DNA from: Oscillospiraceae bacterium
GTDB taxonomy: Bacteria; Bacillota; Clostridia; Oscillospirales; Oscillospiraceae
Length of the DNA: 56,601 nucleotides
Reading direction: 5' to 3'
Assembly: GCA_009780235.1 (NCBI GenBank)
Contig: WRAK01000014.1
Coordinates: 1 to 56,601 of the forward strand
Positions within the stretch are counted from its first letter, which is position 1. Every line of letters starts with the position of its first letter. The translations under genes were made by a program, and so were the position numbers. Under the pieces are notes generated by a model. It saw nothing but the letters and a program-made list of their open reading frames with translations. It had not been told where the DNA came from and searched no databases. This document shows, piece by piece, positions 1 to 6,309 of the stretch.

Positions 1-33
1 AGGCACATGTCCTGAAAACAAACGGATTCCACC

Positions 34-115
34 TTTTTTGCCTCCGGCGCACACTATCATGCACTTGTCGGCAAAAAAGCATTTCGCCTTCGGCGAAATG
101 TAGGGCAAGGGCTTT
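34..115. repeat. Dispersed twin-hairpin repeat, copy A
   Basis: This stretch aligns with 2553-2643. Both begin with a T-run followed by GCCTCCGG, share CGCACACTA and CATGCAC, then have a CGGCAAAAA block that can pair with the T-run, a second hairpin (TTTCG..CGAAA) and an AAGGGCTTT end. It looks like a non-coding palindromic dispersed element. No ORF in it is credible. Confidence 0.6.
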
Positions 116-128
116 GTCTACAAACTGA

Positions 129-153
129 GCGGGCCACCCGTCGGGTGGCCCGC
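129..153 (-). terminator. Strong hairpin downstream of the ZIP transporter gene
   Basis: An 11-bp perfect GC-rich stem (GCGGGCCACCC / GGGTGGCCCGC) with a 3-base loop lies 8 bases past the stop of the minus-strand transporter gene. The base run after it on the minus strand is only moderately T-rich, so it may stabilise the 3' end or terminate inefficiently. Confidence 0.55.
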
Positions 154-160
154 TTCTGCC

Positions 161-985
161 TTACAGTACAAACTCTAGCACAATCAGACTACCGGCCATA
201 ACAGCCATTCCTGCAAAGAGCCACTTCATGACGAGGTGGTGCTTCCCATACTTCTGGGCGGCGGGGAGCAGTTGATGAATTGCTACGAACACCATAATAC
301 CGGCCACGGCGGCGAAGGCGATGCCGGAGATTGTCTCCATGTCATCAAACACGTTCTGCAACAAAAGCCATGCGACAAACGCGCCCAAGAGCTGTGTGAG
401 GCCTGTGCTCACGGAGAGCAGAAAGGCTTTTGCCTTGCTGCCTGTTGCGTAGTAGATGGGGGCGGCCATTGCAACGCCTTCCGGCATGTTGTGAAGGATG
501 ATGGCGATGGCGATCGCTATGCCAACCGCCGGGTCGTGCATGAGGGCGACGAAAGTGATTAGCCCTTCAGGGAAGTTATGTATGGCGAGTGCCGTGGCGG
601 ACATGAGACCCGTGCGCTTCAGCTCCGCTTTTTCGCAGACGGAAAAGTCTTTCGTCCGCTCGCATTCCGCGTCTAACAGGTTCAGAGCCTCATCGTTGTG
701 GGGGATGAATCTGTCAACGAGTGCCATCAGGAGAATCCCGCCGAAGAACGCCGCAACCGCAATCAGCATTCCGGGGGCGTCGCCGTACCCCTCTTTTAGT
801 GCTTCCATCGCTTCTCCCAGTATCTCTGCAAAGGAGACATAGAGCATGACCCCGGCAGAAAAACTGAGGCAGATGGCAAGAAACTTTGCGTTGGTTGTTT
901 TAGAGAAGAACACCACCGCACCGCCAACCCCGGTCGCAAGACCGGCGATTAGAATCAACAAAAAAGCAAATAACACATCATTCAT
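161..985 (-). CDS. zupT: ZIP family divalent metal transporter (ZupT-like)
   Basis: A 274-residue polytopic membrane protein. Two ZIP hallmark motifs are visible, HNFPEG and HNMPEG, in neighbouring helices; these form the metal-binding site in ZIP/ZupT proteins that import zinc and other divalent metals. A soluble Cys/Glu/Asp-containing loop lies between helices 3 and 4, as is usual. The ATG at 985 is chosen because AAGGGG lies 8 bases upstream; the more distal in-frame ATG has no such site. The gene stands alone, diverging from the lipoprotein gene, and its promoter overlaps two metal-regulator-like palindromes, which suggests control by metal. Substrate preference cannot be read from the sequence. 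Confidence 0.9.
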   Translation of the reverse strand: MNDVLFAFLLILIAGLATGVGGAVVFFSKTTNAKFLAICLSFSAGVMLYVSFAEILGEAMEALKEGYGDAPGMLIAVAAFFGGILLMALVDRFIPHNDEALNLLDAECERTKDFSVCEKAELKRTGLMSATALAIHNFPEGLITFVALMHDPAVGIAIAIAIILHNMPEGVAMAAPIYYATGSKAKAFLLSVSTGLTQLLGAFVAWLLLQNVFDDMETISGIAFAAVAGIMVFVAIHQLLPAAQKYGKHHLVMKWLFAGMAVMAGSLIVLEFVL

Positions 986-1021
986 AAAGCACACCCCTTA
1001 TTATTGTAGGATTTCTATATA

Positions 1022-1054
1022 GTTAGCTGTGGCTAACTTGCTATCATGTTAGCA
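1022..1054. promoter_or_regulatory. Two tandem palindromes, metal-repressor-like operator
   Basis: GTTAGCTGTGGCTAAC (1022-1037) is a perfect 6-bp inverted repeat with a 4-base centre. TGCTATCATGTTAGCA (1039-1054) is a 5-bp inverted repeat with a 6-base centre. The TTAGC/GCTAA half-sites resemble DtxR/IdeR-type boxes. The second palindrome overlaps the -10 of the transporter promoter. Confidence 0.6.
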
Positions 1055-1074
1055 TAGACAAGCCCCGCTGTCAA
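1046..1074 (-). promoter_or_regulatory. Promoter of the ZIP transporter gene
   Basis: On the minus strand TTGACA (1074-1069), a 17-base spacer and TAACAT (1051-1046) form a good sigma-A type promoter about 60 bases before the start codon. The -10 lies inside the 1039-1054 palindrome. Confidence 0.7.
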
Positions 1075-1113
1075 GGGTTTTTATTTTATTCCTGACGAAA
1101 TTTGTATTATATA

Positions 1114-1142
1114 TTGATTTTCTGCGTGTGATGTGATATACT
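1114..1142 (+). promoter_or_regulatory. Promoter of the DcrB/PsbP-like lipoprotein gene
   Basis: TTGATT (1114-1119), 17-base spacer, TATACT (1137-1142); the start codon follows 35 bases downstream. Confidence 0.65.
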
Positions 1143-1177
1143 CTTTTCGGTTTATTATGAAAAAAAGAGGTATGAAC

Positions 1178-1792
1178 ATGAAAAAGCTTTTTGTATTACT
1201 TTTGGTCTTGCTGCTAGTGTTTTCCGCGGCGGCCTGCGGCGGAGACTTTGACGACACGCCGATTGACAACGGATATGCGGAACATGGCGTGACCGAAAAC
1301 GGAGCAGAGGACGATACCCCCTCTTTTGACTACGCAGCCGAGCTTCCTGTACCCTATTTTACTCACACCACGGACGACATCGGTTTCGTGTTGGACGGTG
1401 GCTGGTCCATGGATCCGGGGCAGGACGCGGGGGCGGTTTTCATCATCGGCACGGATGCCGGAGGCGCGGCCATGGTCAATGTGCTGGGGCCGCACGATGT
1501 AGATCCCGCATGGGAAGAGCCGGCCGAGCAACTCCATGCGGTGTTCGGCGCGATGTTGGAGCAGTCGTATGATGCTCAAAACCTTGTCATTGAGACTTTG
1601 TCCGCCGGAGAGTTGGGACACGCTGTACTGCGTGCGGATTATATTATCACGGCCGGGGATCAAAGCTTTCCGGGGATTGCGTTCGTCGTGACGAATGGGT
1701 CGGAGTTTGTGTTTGTACAGGGAACGTTGACGACTGAGAGCATTGCGGAGAGTTATTTGGAATTTGTCGCTTCGATTCGGTTTTTGAACTAA
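1178..1792 (+). CDS. Secreted lipoprotein, probable DcrB/PsbP-like fold
   Basis: 204 residues. The N-terminus is a lipoprotein signal (MKK, then a Leu/Val/Phe-rich core, then AAACGG lipobox with Cys at about residue 19), so the protein should be anchored outside the membrane. A short acidic linker (to about residue 55) is followed by a domain containing GFVLDGGWSMDPG and ending in FVASIRFL; that ending, and the length, recall DcrB/PsbP-like (DUF1795) lipoproteins, an assignment by pattern only. The start at 1178 is used because GAGGT sits 6 bases upstream; upstream ATGs in the same frame lack this. It is monocistronic with its own promoter and terminator. Function unknown. Confidence 0.75.
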   Translation: MKKLFVLLLVLLLVFSAAACGGDFDDTPIDNGYAEHGVTENGAEDDTPSFDYAAELPVPYFTHTTDDIGFVLDGGWSMDPGQDAGAVFIIGTDAGGAAMVNVLGPHDVDPAWEEPAEQLHAVFGAMLEQSYDAQNLVIETLSAGELGHAVLRADYIITAGDQSFPGIAFVVTNGSEFVFVQGTLTTESIAESYLEFVASIRFLN

Positions 1793-1816
1793 CAGAACGC
1801 GAACAGCCTGAAACGC

Positions 1817-1850
1817 AAACGCCATTTGACGTTGGCGGATGGCGTTTTTA
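1817..1850 (+). terminator. Rho-independent terminator after the lipoprotein gene
   Basis: AAACGCCAT (1817-1825) pairs with ATGGCGTTT (1839-1847) and is followed by more T residues. Confidence 0.8.
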
Positions 1851-1851
1851 T

Positions 1852-2064
1852 GTGTTGATATTATTATACATATTGGCCCCTGTGTACTTCTTTGTCTACG
1901 GCGTGTCTCTGATTATTACCCGCATCTATGCGGCGGTCACGATTAAATATGACGGCTGGGGCACAAGGGGCAGCAAGGAAAGAAAGAGGGCCTTGCAAAA
2001 GCGAGAGAAAAAGAGGCTTGTGGCGGTGCAGATTGTGCCGCAGGTGACGATACGAGAGATGTAG
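1852..2064 (+). CDS. Possible small membrane protein, unknown function
   Basis: A 70-codon frame beginning with GTG at 1852 (or TTG at 1855). The first 30 residues are strongly hydrophobic (one membrane segment), and the rest is very Lys/Arg-rich (KERKRALQKREKKR), consistent with a positive-inside single-pass protein. Against it: the start lies at the T-tract of the terminator above and there is no clear ribosome binding site. It may be real but weakly translated, or a chance frame. Confidence 0.35.
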   Translation: MLILLYILAPVYFFVYGVSLIITRIYAAVTIKYDGWGTRGSKERKRALQKREKKRLVAVQIVPQVTIREM

Positions 2065-2111
2065 CCGAGGCGGCCTCCGCGGGGGCCGCTTTTTCTTTTG
2101 CACTTTCCCTC

Positions 2112-2140
2112 TTGCGTCTTGCGCCGATCTGTAGTAAAAT
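2112..2140 (+). promoter_or_regulatory. Promoter of the SRP RNA gene
   Basis: TTGCGT (2112-2117), 17-base spacer, TAAAAT (2135-2140), placing transcription start near 2147, about 27 bases before the predicted mature RNA 5' end. This leaves a short 5' leader to be processed, as known for Bacillus scRNA. Confidence 0.6.
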
Positions 2141-2173
2141 AGACCCTGCGACACAGTCGACCTTATTCGATGT

Positions 2174-2456
2174 TCAGTAAGGCCGCACTAGTTGGGGAGT
2201 TAGCGGTGCCCTGTAGCCCGCAATCCGCTACAGCGGGGATGAATCCCGGCTGGCGGCTGTATCGTGTGTTGTCTGCCCCGGATAAGCGGCGTTGAGAGAT
2301 CGGTCTCACGCGACGGGAACCTGTGAACCATGTCAGGCGGGGAACCGAGCAGCATTAAGCAGGACCTTCCGGGTGCCGTGAGGGTGCCGGTCTTGAGCTG
2401 GCTGTCCGGGTTACGGGCATACGATGCAGTCAACAGTCGGTGTGCGGTCTTACTGA
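2174..2456 (+). ncRNA. ffs: Signal recognition particle RNA, large bacterial form
   Basis: The Alu-domain motif GGTGCCCTGTAGCCCGC appears near the 5' end. The conserved S-domain core is present as GTGAACCATGTCAGG, then GAGCAGCATTAAGCAG. The ends pair: TCAGTAAG (2174-2181) with CTTACTGA (2449-2456), next to GCCGCAC with GTGCGGT. About 283 nt is the size of the long Bacillus/Clostridia SRP RNA, which has both Alu and S domains. It scaffolds Ffh and acts in co-translational targeting of membrane and secreted proteins. It lies just upstream of dnaX, as scr does in Bacillus. Exact mature ends are inferred from the closing helix. Confidence 0.96.
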
Positions 2457-2468
2457 GCGTCGAGGGCT

Positions 2469-2494
2469 CAAACCGAATGCAAGCATTCGGTTTG
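2469..2494 (+). terminator. Perfect 12-bp hairpin after SRP RNA
   Basis: CAAACCGAATGC and GCATTCGGTTTG are perfect complements separated by two A residues. It starts 12 bases beyond the SRP RNA closing helix. It lacks a T-run, so it may set the 3' processing end rather than terminate. Confidence 0.5.
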
Positions 2495-2508
2495 GGTGGA
2501 AATCTGTG

Positions 2509-2559
2509 AAACGGGTTTTGGAAGTGAATTCCAAAACCCGTTTGGGATTTTATTTTTTG
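2509..2559 (+). terminator. Rho-independent terminator for the SRP RNA transcript
   Basis: A 15-bp stem (AAACGGGTTTTGGAA with TTCCAAAACCCGTTT) is followed by GGGATTTTATTTTTT. It is the best termination signal between the SRP RNA and dnaX. Confidence 0.75.
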
Positions 2560-2643
2560 CCTCCGGTCGCACACTAACATGCACGCTCTCCGGCAAAAAG
2601 TTTTTCGGCTCTGCCGAAAAAAACGGGGGGCGTGAAGGGCTTT
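2553..2643. repeat. Dispersed twin-hairpin repeat, copy B, in the dnaX leader
   Basis: Homologous to 34-115: T-run, GCCTCCGG, CGCACACTA, CATGCAC, CCGGCAAAAA, a second hairpin (TTTTTCGGC..GCCGAAAAA) and GAAGGGCTTT. It ends 3 bases before the dnaX ATG, so the dnaX leader and its ribosome-binding region (GAAGGG) consist of repeat sequence. Confidence 0.6.
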
Positions 2644-2646
2644 TTT

Positions 2647-4353
2647 ATGTATCAGGCACTCTATCGCAAATGGCGGCCGCGGGCGTTTGATGATGTTATC
2701 GGCCAGCCGCAGGTTACGGAGACGCTCATGCGCCAGCTGGAGCATGGGCGGATTAGTCATGCCTATCTCTTCATCGGCACACGGGGGACAGGGAAGACTT
2801 CTTGCGCGAAGATATTGGCGAAAGCGGTAAACTGTGAGGACTTGCGGGATGGGAATCCTTGCAATGTCTGCGGTTCTTGCGTTGGAATTGACGACGGCAG
2901 CATCTTAGACGTGGAAGAGTTGGATGCGGCGTCGAACAACGGCGTTGACCATGTGCGCGCCTTGCGGGACGAGGCGATATTTACGCCTGCGGTGGTGAAG
3001 AAGCGGGTTTATATTATTGACGAGGTACACGGACTGTCGATTGCGGCGTTTAATGCTTTGCTCAAGATTTTGGAAGAGCCGCCCTTGCACCTCCTGTTTA
3101 TCTTAGCGACGACAGAGGCGCATAAGGTTCCGGCAACGATTGCCTCACGCTGTCAGCGGTTCCGGTTCCGCCGTGTGGGTGCGACGGATATCGTGGCACG
3201 TCTGCGAAAGGTGGCGGATGCCGAGGGGCTGGAGTTGCAAGACGATGCGGCGCAGCTTCTGGCTCGTTTGGCGGACGGCTCTATGCGGGATGCCTTGGCA
3301 CTCCTTGATCAATGCGCCGGGGGACAGGCGATAACTGCGGACTTGGTGCGGCGGTTCGTGGGACTGGTCGGGAGCGCGGAGTGTGCGAATCTCCTGCGGG
3401 CGGCCTGTGACGGGGACGTGGAGGCCGCGCTTGGGTTGGTCGGTGAACTTTATTACGGCGGACGTGACATGGGTGCGTTATTGGGCGAACTCTCCACGCT
3501 CTTGCGGGATATTTTACTGGTGCGGATTGCGCCGAAAGGGTCTGAGAACCTGTTGAGCGGCAGCTTTGACCGGGGGACGATTGATACTTTCTCCGCCATG
3601 ACGCCGGAGCGTTTGCTCGGGGCTTTGACACAGGTGACGGATGCGATAGCCGACCTCGGACGTAGTGCCAATCGGAAGCTGGCGGTTGAAATTTGTATGA
3701 TTCGGCTGTGTGATGTGCAGCTTGCGGGGGACGCGGGTGCACTTTCGGCTCGGGTGGCCGAGTTGGAGCAGAAGATTGCGGATGGTGTGCCTGTTGCGGC
3801 TGTGGGTGCGGCTCCGGCGCCTGTCGAGGTGGTGCAATCTGTGCAAGTGCCGCCGTCGGAAATAGTGGATGCGCCGCCTTGGGCGGATACTGTCTCCCAA
3901 CTCCCCCGGTCGCCTGCGGCGGAGGAACTCCCTCAGTCAGCTTCGCTGACAGCTCCCTCGCAAGCGAAGGAGCCTATGCCGGAGCCGAAAGCGGCTTCCG
4001 CACCCTCTGCGGCACCGCCCGTGTCTGCGGCGGGGGATGATATTTGGGGGAAAGTTCTGGCCTCGGCGCAGAAGACCTTGGACGTGAGCGTTTACACGCT
4101 GATTAGTGACGGCAAGGAAGTTAGTGCCGTGCTTGACGGCGAGGGTTTGCAGATTTATATTGAAAATGCGTTTTTCCTCGGCGTGGTGGAGAAGAAAGAG
4201 GTGCTGGCTGTTTTGGAGGCGGCTGTCTCCGAGGTGGAGGGGCGTAGTGTGCGGGTGAAGTGCCACGCGGGTGCGCCGCCTACTGCAGGCAGTTCGAGCA
4301 GTAAATTGGACGCGTTGACCCGAAAAGGGTTTGACAATATAACTATCAAATAG
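2647..4353 (+). CDS. dnaX: DNA polymerase III clamp-loader subunit gamma/tau
   Basis: 568 residues. Starts MYQALYRKWRP, the standard DnaX N-terminus, which fixes the ATG at 2647. Walker A is GTRGTGKTS (Lys50), the zinc module has Cys63, 72, 75 and 78, Walker B/DExH is IIDEVHGLS, and the sensor region has LLKILEEPP. Domain III extends to about residue 370, a Pro/Ala-rich linker to about 465, and a tau-type C-terminal domain follows. It loads the beta clamp and, in the tau form, couples polymerase cores and helicase. No A-rich slippery site for a short gamma form was seen. The linker contains an in-frame dispersed repeat at 3899-3975. It forms an operon with ebfC. Confidence 0.97.
   Translation: MYQALYRKWRPRAFDDVIGQPQVTETLMRQLEHGRISHAYLFIGTRGTGKTSCAKILAKAVNCEDLRDGNPCNVCGSCVGIDDGSILDVEELDAASNNGVDHVRALRDEAIFTPAVVKKRVYIIDEVHGLSIAAFNALLKILEEPPLHLLFILATTEAHKVPATIASRCQRFRFRRVGATDIVARLRKVADAEGLELQDDAAQLLARLADGSMRDALALLDQCAGGQAITADLVRRFVGLVGSAECANLLRAACDGDVEAALGLVGELYYGGRDMGALLGELSTLLRDILLVRIAPKGSENLLSGSFDRGTIDTFSAMTPERLLGALTQVTDAIADLGRSANRKLAVEICMIRLCDVQLAGDAGALSARVAELEQKIADGVPVAAVGAAPAPVEVVQSVQVPPSEIVDAPPWADTVSQLPRSPAAEELPQSASLTAPSQAKEPMPEPKAASAPSAAPPVSAAGDDIWGKVLASAQKTLDVSVYTLISDGKEVSAVLDGEGLQIYIENAFFLGVVEKKEVLAVLEAAVSEVEGRSVRVKCHAGAPPTAGSSSSKLDALTRKGFDNITIK
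3899..3975. repeat. Dispersed palindromic repeat inside the dnaX linker
   Basis: This stretch contains GTCGCCTGCGGCGGAGG, CTCCCTCAGTCAGC, CAGCTCCCTCGCAAGCG and AAGGAGCCTA. Its reverse complement shares several blocks (TAGGCTCCTTCGC, TTGCGAG, CCGCCGCAGGCGAC, GGAGG) with the intergenic repeat at 14325-14391. It keeps the dnaX frame open and encodes roughly residues 418-443, a Pro/Ala/Ser/Glu-rich run. Confidence 0.6.
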
Positions 4354-4365
4354 GAGGACAAACAC

Positions 4366-4725
4366 ATGGCAAAGGGAAAGAATTATCTCGGCGGCGGACA
4401 CGGCGGCAAGCCGCAACGCCAGACGGACATGATGCGGCAGGCGCAAAAGATGCAGGAAGACTTCATGAAAATGCAGGAGGAGATGGACAACAAGACCTTT
4501 GAGGCCGCGGCGGGCGGCGGCATGGTGCGTGCCGTTGTGAGCGGAAAGAAAGAGCTGACTGCCCTCACCATCGCTCCCGAAGCGGTTGACCCGGACGATG
4601 TGGAGATGCTGCAAGACATGGTCGTCGCCGCTGTCAATGAGGCGATGCGGGCGGCGGAGAACGCCACGGCGGAGCGTATGAACGCGATGACGGGTGGACT
4701 GAATCTCGGCGGCTTTGGATTCTAG
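4366..4725 (+). CDS. ebfC: YbaB/EbfC family nucleoid-associated protein
   Basis: 119 residues. The central region (MMRQAQKMQEDFMKMQEEM, then AAGGGMVRAVVSGKKELT, then VDPDDVEMLQDMVVAAVNEA) is the YbaB/EbfC signature; these small dimers bind DNA and co-localise with recombination and repair functions. The N-terminal GGGHGGK and C-terminal GGLNLGGFGF tails are Gly-rich, as is common. AGGAGG 8-13 bases upstream sets the start. It lies 12 bases after dnaX, matching the dnaX-yaaK arrangement in Bacillus; the usual next gene, recR, is missing here. Confidence 0.93.
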   Translation: MAKGKNYLGGGHGGKPQRQTDMMRQAQKMQEDFMKMQEEMDNKTFEAAAGGGMVRAVVSGKKELTALTIAPEAVDPDDVEMLQDMVVAAVNEAMRAAENATAERMNAMTGGLNLGGFGF

Positions 4726-4726
4726 C

Positions 4727-4951
4727 GTGAGAGAGCCGGTACCCGGCAGCATCTATCAGCATTATAAGGGGAATTTGTACAAGGTGATTTGTGTAGCCAC
4801 ACACTCTGAGACATTGGAGAAGCTTGTGGTCTATCGGTGTTTGTACGGGGAGCACGGGTTTTGGGTGCGGCCGATGGGGATGTTTTTGGAGACGGTGGTT
4901 GTGGATGGGTGTGAGGTTGCGCGGTTTGCGTTGCACAATCAATTGTCATGA
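4727..4951 (+). CDS. DUF1653 family protein
   Basis: 74 residues. VPGSIYQHYKGNLYKVI, ATHSETLEKLVVYRCLYG and FWVRPMGMFLE are the typical DUF1653 blocks: a small beta-rich domain of unknown function found alone in many Firmicutes. GTG at 4727 is preferred because homologues begin a few residues before the P-G-x-Y-x-H segment; a TTG at 4715 overlapping ebfC is an alternative. It is probably translated with dnaX-ebfC. Its 3' end overlaps a convergent 31-codon ORF. Confidence 0.8.
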   Translation: MREPVPGSIYQHYKGNLYKVICVATHSETLEKLVVYRCLYGEHGFWVRPMGMFLETVVVDGCEVARFALHNQLS

Positions 4952-5034
4952 TTTATCGCCGCAAATACTAAGGCTATAATAGCAATCCAAGGCCCCACGC
5001 CCAAAAAGATGATGATTAGACTGTCAAATATCAT
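4939..5034 (-). CDS. 31-residue single-pass membrane peptide, unknown
   Basis: Reading leftwards from ATG at 5034 gives MIFDSLIIIFLG, then VGPWIAIIALVFAAINHDN, stop TGA at 4939. One hydrophobic helix fills most of the peptide. Translation is well supported by AGAGGTGAG 8 bases before the ATG. It diverges from an RHH regulator gene and shares with it an upstream region full of inverted repeats. Size and shape recall type I toxin peptides or small membrane regulators, but no specific family is recognised. Its last 13 bases overlap the DUF1653 gene tail to tail. Confidence 0.6.
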   Translation of the reverse strand: MIFDSLIIIFLGVGPWIAIIALVFAAINHDN

Positions 5035-5058
5035 AGCGTTAGCTCACCTCTTTCAATG

Positions 5059-5117
5059 TATAACCGAATATGAACCAAATGCGGTTATATCTTATTGTAA
5101 CCACATTTGGTTATAAT
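5059..5117. promoter_or_regulatory. Inverted-repeat operator array with embedded -10
   Basis: AACCAAATGCGGTTA (5073-5087) and TAACCACATTTGGTT (5098-5112) are 15-base inverted repeats with one mismatch. TATAACCG (5059-5066) also pairs with CGGTTATA (5082-5089). A perfect TATAAT (5112-5117), reading toward the RHH gene, abuts the last arm. This is the expected layout for an autoregulating RHH repressor, and it also covers the leader of the divergent 31-residue ORF. Confidence 0.65.
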
Positions 5118-5144
5118 GGCAATATCTTTTTAGGTGGTATTGCT

Positions 5145-5330
5145 ATGTTTGTAATTGATACTCAATTTTCCAACGCAAATATTGCGCGAACAGTACGATT
5201 TACCGAAAAAATCTTTAATGAACTGAGTGTGGTAACGGAGAAGCATGAAATTTCGTTCAATGCACTTGTTTTACAATGTTGCCGTTATGCCTTAGACCAC
5301 TTGCCCGAATCGGAAGAATGTTCCGAATAA
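5145..5330 (+). CDS. Arc/MetJ-type ribbon-helix-helix regulator
   Basis: 61 residues. RTVRFTEKIFNELSVVTEKH is a typical RHH beta strand and helix A, and SFNALVLQCCRYALDHL is helix B of the Arc-like type. Start ATG 5145 has AGGTGG 7 bases upstream; the longer reading from 5070 would run through the operator and lacks a binding site. Such proteins bind as dimers to short inverted or tandem repeats, and an array of TAACC repeats lies just upstream. The likely role is repression of itself and perhaps of the divergent membrane peptide. Confidence 0.8.
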   Translation: MFVIDTQFSNANIARTVRFTEKIFNELSVVTEKHEISFNALVLQCCRYALDHLPESEECSE

Positions 5331-5364
5331 GAAGTAGGGTCAACAAAGGGGCAGATTCTCTGTT

Positions 5365-6309
5365 TTAAGATTCCATTATCCCCTCACACCGATGCCCCCA
5401 AGCGTCCACCCCCACACCATCCCGCACAAACCGCACAATCTCACAGTAATTCCCGCACCCCGCACAGGTCTCCGCCTTGGTCTCATATGTCCGCGCGGCA
5501 ATCTCGAACCTGAACGGCTCTGCCCGCTTCGGTGCTTTCGCGGCGAGCAGGGCGGTGCCGACCGCGCCCATGAGGGGGCCGTCGGGGTCTACCAGCACCT
5601 CGCAGTTAAGCTCCCGCCGAAAGGCCTCCGTCACGCCCTGATTTCTGCTCACGCCGCCCTGAAAAATCACGGGGGGCGTGATTTTTTTGCCCTTGCCGAC
5701 GTTGGAAAGGTAATTAGATGCCACCGCATTGCAGAGACCCGCCACGAGGTCTGCCTTACTGTGGCCGGTTTGTGCCTTGTGGATAAGGTCGGACTCGGCG
5801 AACACCGTGCAACGGGCGGCGATACGGGCGGGGGCGGCAGCGGTTTGGGCGAGGCCGCCCATGTCCTCCACGGCGAGGCCGAGCCGCCCTGCTTGGGCGG
5901 AGAGGAACGCGCCCGTTCCCGCGGCACAGAGGGTGTTCATGGCGTAATCGGTCACGATGCCGTCATTGAGGATGATAATCTTAGAATCCTGTCCGCCAAT
6001 CTCCAAGATGGTGCGGACGTTCGGGTGGCGGGAGAGCGTACCGACGGCGTGGGCGGTGATTTCGTTTTTGACCGCATCGGCCTCCAGCATGGCTCCGATG
6101 AGACGGCGGGCGGAGCCTGTGGTGCCGACTGCGTAGATTTGGCTATCGGCGGGGAGTTGCGCTTGTAATTCTCCCAAAAGACGCCGTACTGCGCCCAGCG
6201 GATTGCCCTCGGTGAGAAGATACGCTTCGGCGATGAGGCGGCCGGAATCATCGAGTATCACGCCCTTGGTCGAGATGGAGCCGATGTCCACGCCCAGGCT
6301 ATGATTCAT
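5365..6309 (-). CDS. 2-hydroxyacyl-CoA dehydratase activase (BadF/BadG/HgdC family)
   Basis: 314 residues. N-terminal ASKHA ATPase phosphate-binding loop GVDIGSISTKGVI; second motif IGGQDSKII; NTLCAAGTGAFL carries the conserved Cys that binds the bridging [4Fe-4S] cluster of the activase dimer; a second Cys in AARCTVFAESDLIH is the partner. Activases use ATP hydrolysis to inject one electron into 2-hydroxyacyl-CoA dehydratases, an oxygen-sensitive anaerobic reaction. The C-terminus has an extra Cys-rich end (CAGCGNYC). It is last of three minus-strand genes, overlaps the preceding one by 11 bases and has GAGGAGG before its ATG. No dehydratase alpha/beta genes are nearby, so the partner is unknown. 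Confidence 0.88.
   Translation of the reverse strand: MNHSLGVDIGSISTKGVILDDSGRLIAEAYLLTEGNPLGAVRRLLGELQAQLPADSQIYAVGTTGSARRLIGAMLEADAVKNEITAHAVGTLSRHPNVRTILEIGGQDSKIIILNDGIVTDYAMNTLCAAGTGAFLSAQAGRLGLAVEDMGGLAQTAAAPARIAARCTVFAESDLIHKAQTGHSKADLVAGLCNAVASNYLSNVGKGKKITPPVIFQGGVSRNQGVTEAFRRELNCEVLVDPDGPLMGAVGTALLAAKAPKRAEPFRFEIAARTYETKAETCAGCGNYCEIVRFVRDGVGVDAWGHRCEGIMES

Noticed and set aside
2632-2646. Upstream GTG start for dnaX
   Set aside because: DnaX proteins begin at MYQAL; the extra residues come from the dispersed repeat.
4715-4726. TTG start for the DUF1653 gene overlapping ebfC
   Set aside because: Possible but less likely; the extra four residues are not typical for the family and GTG 4727 gives the usual length.
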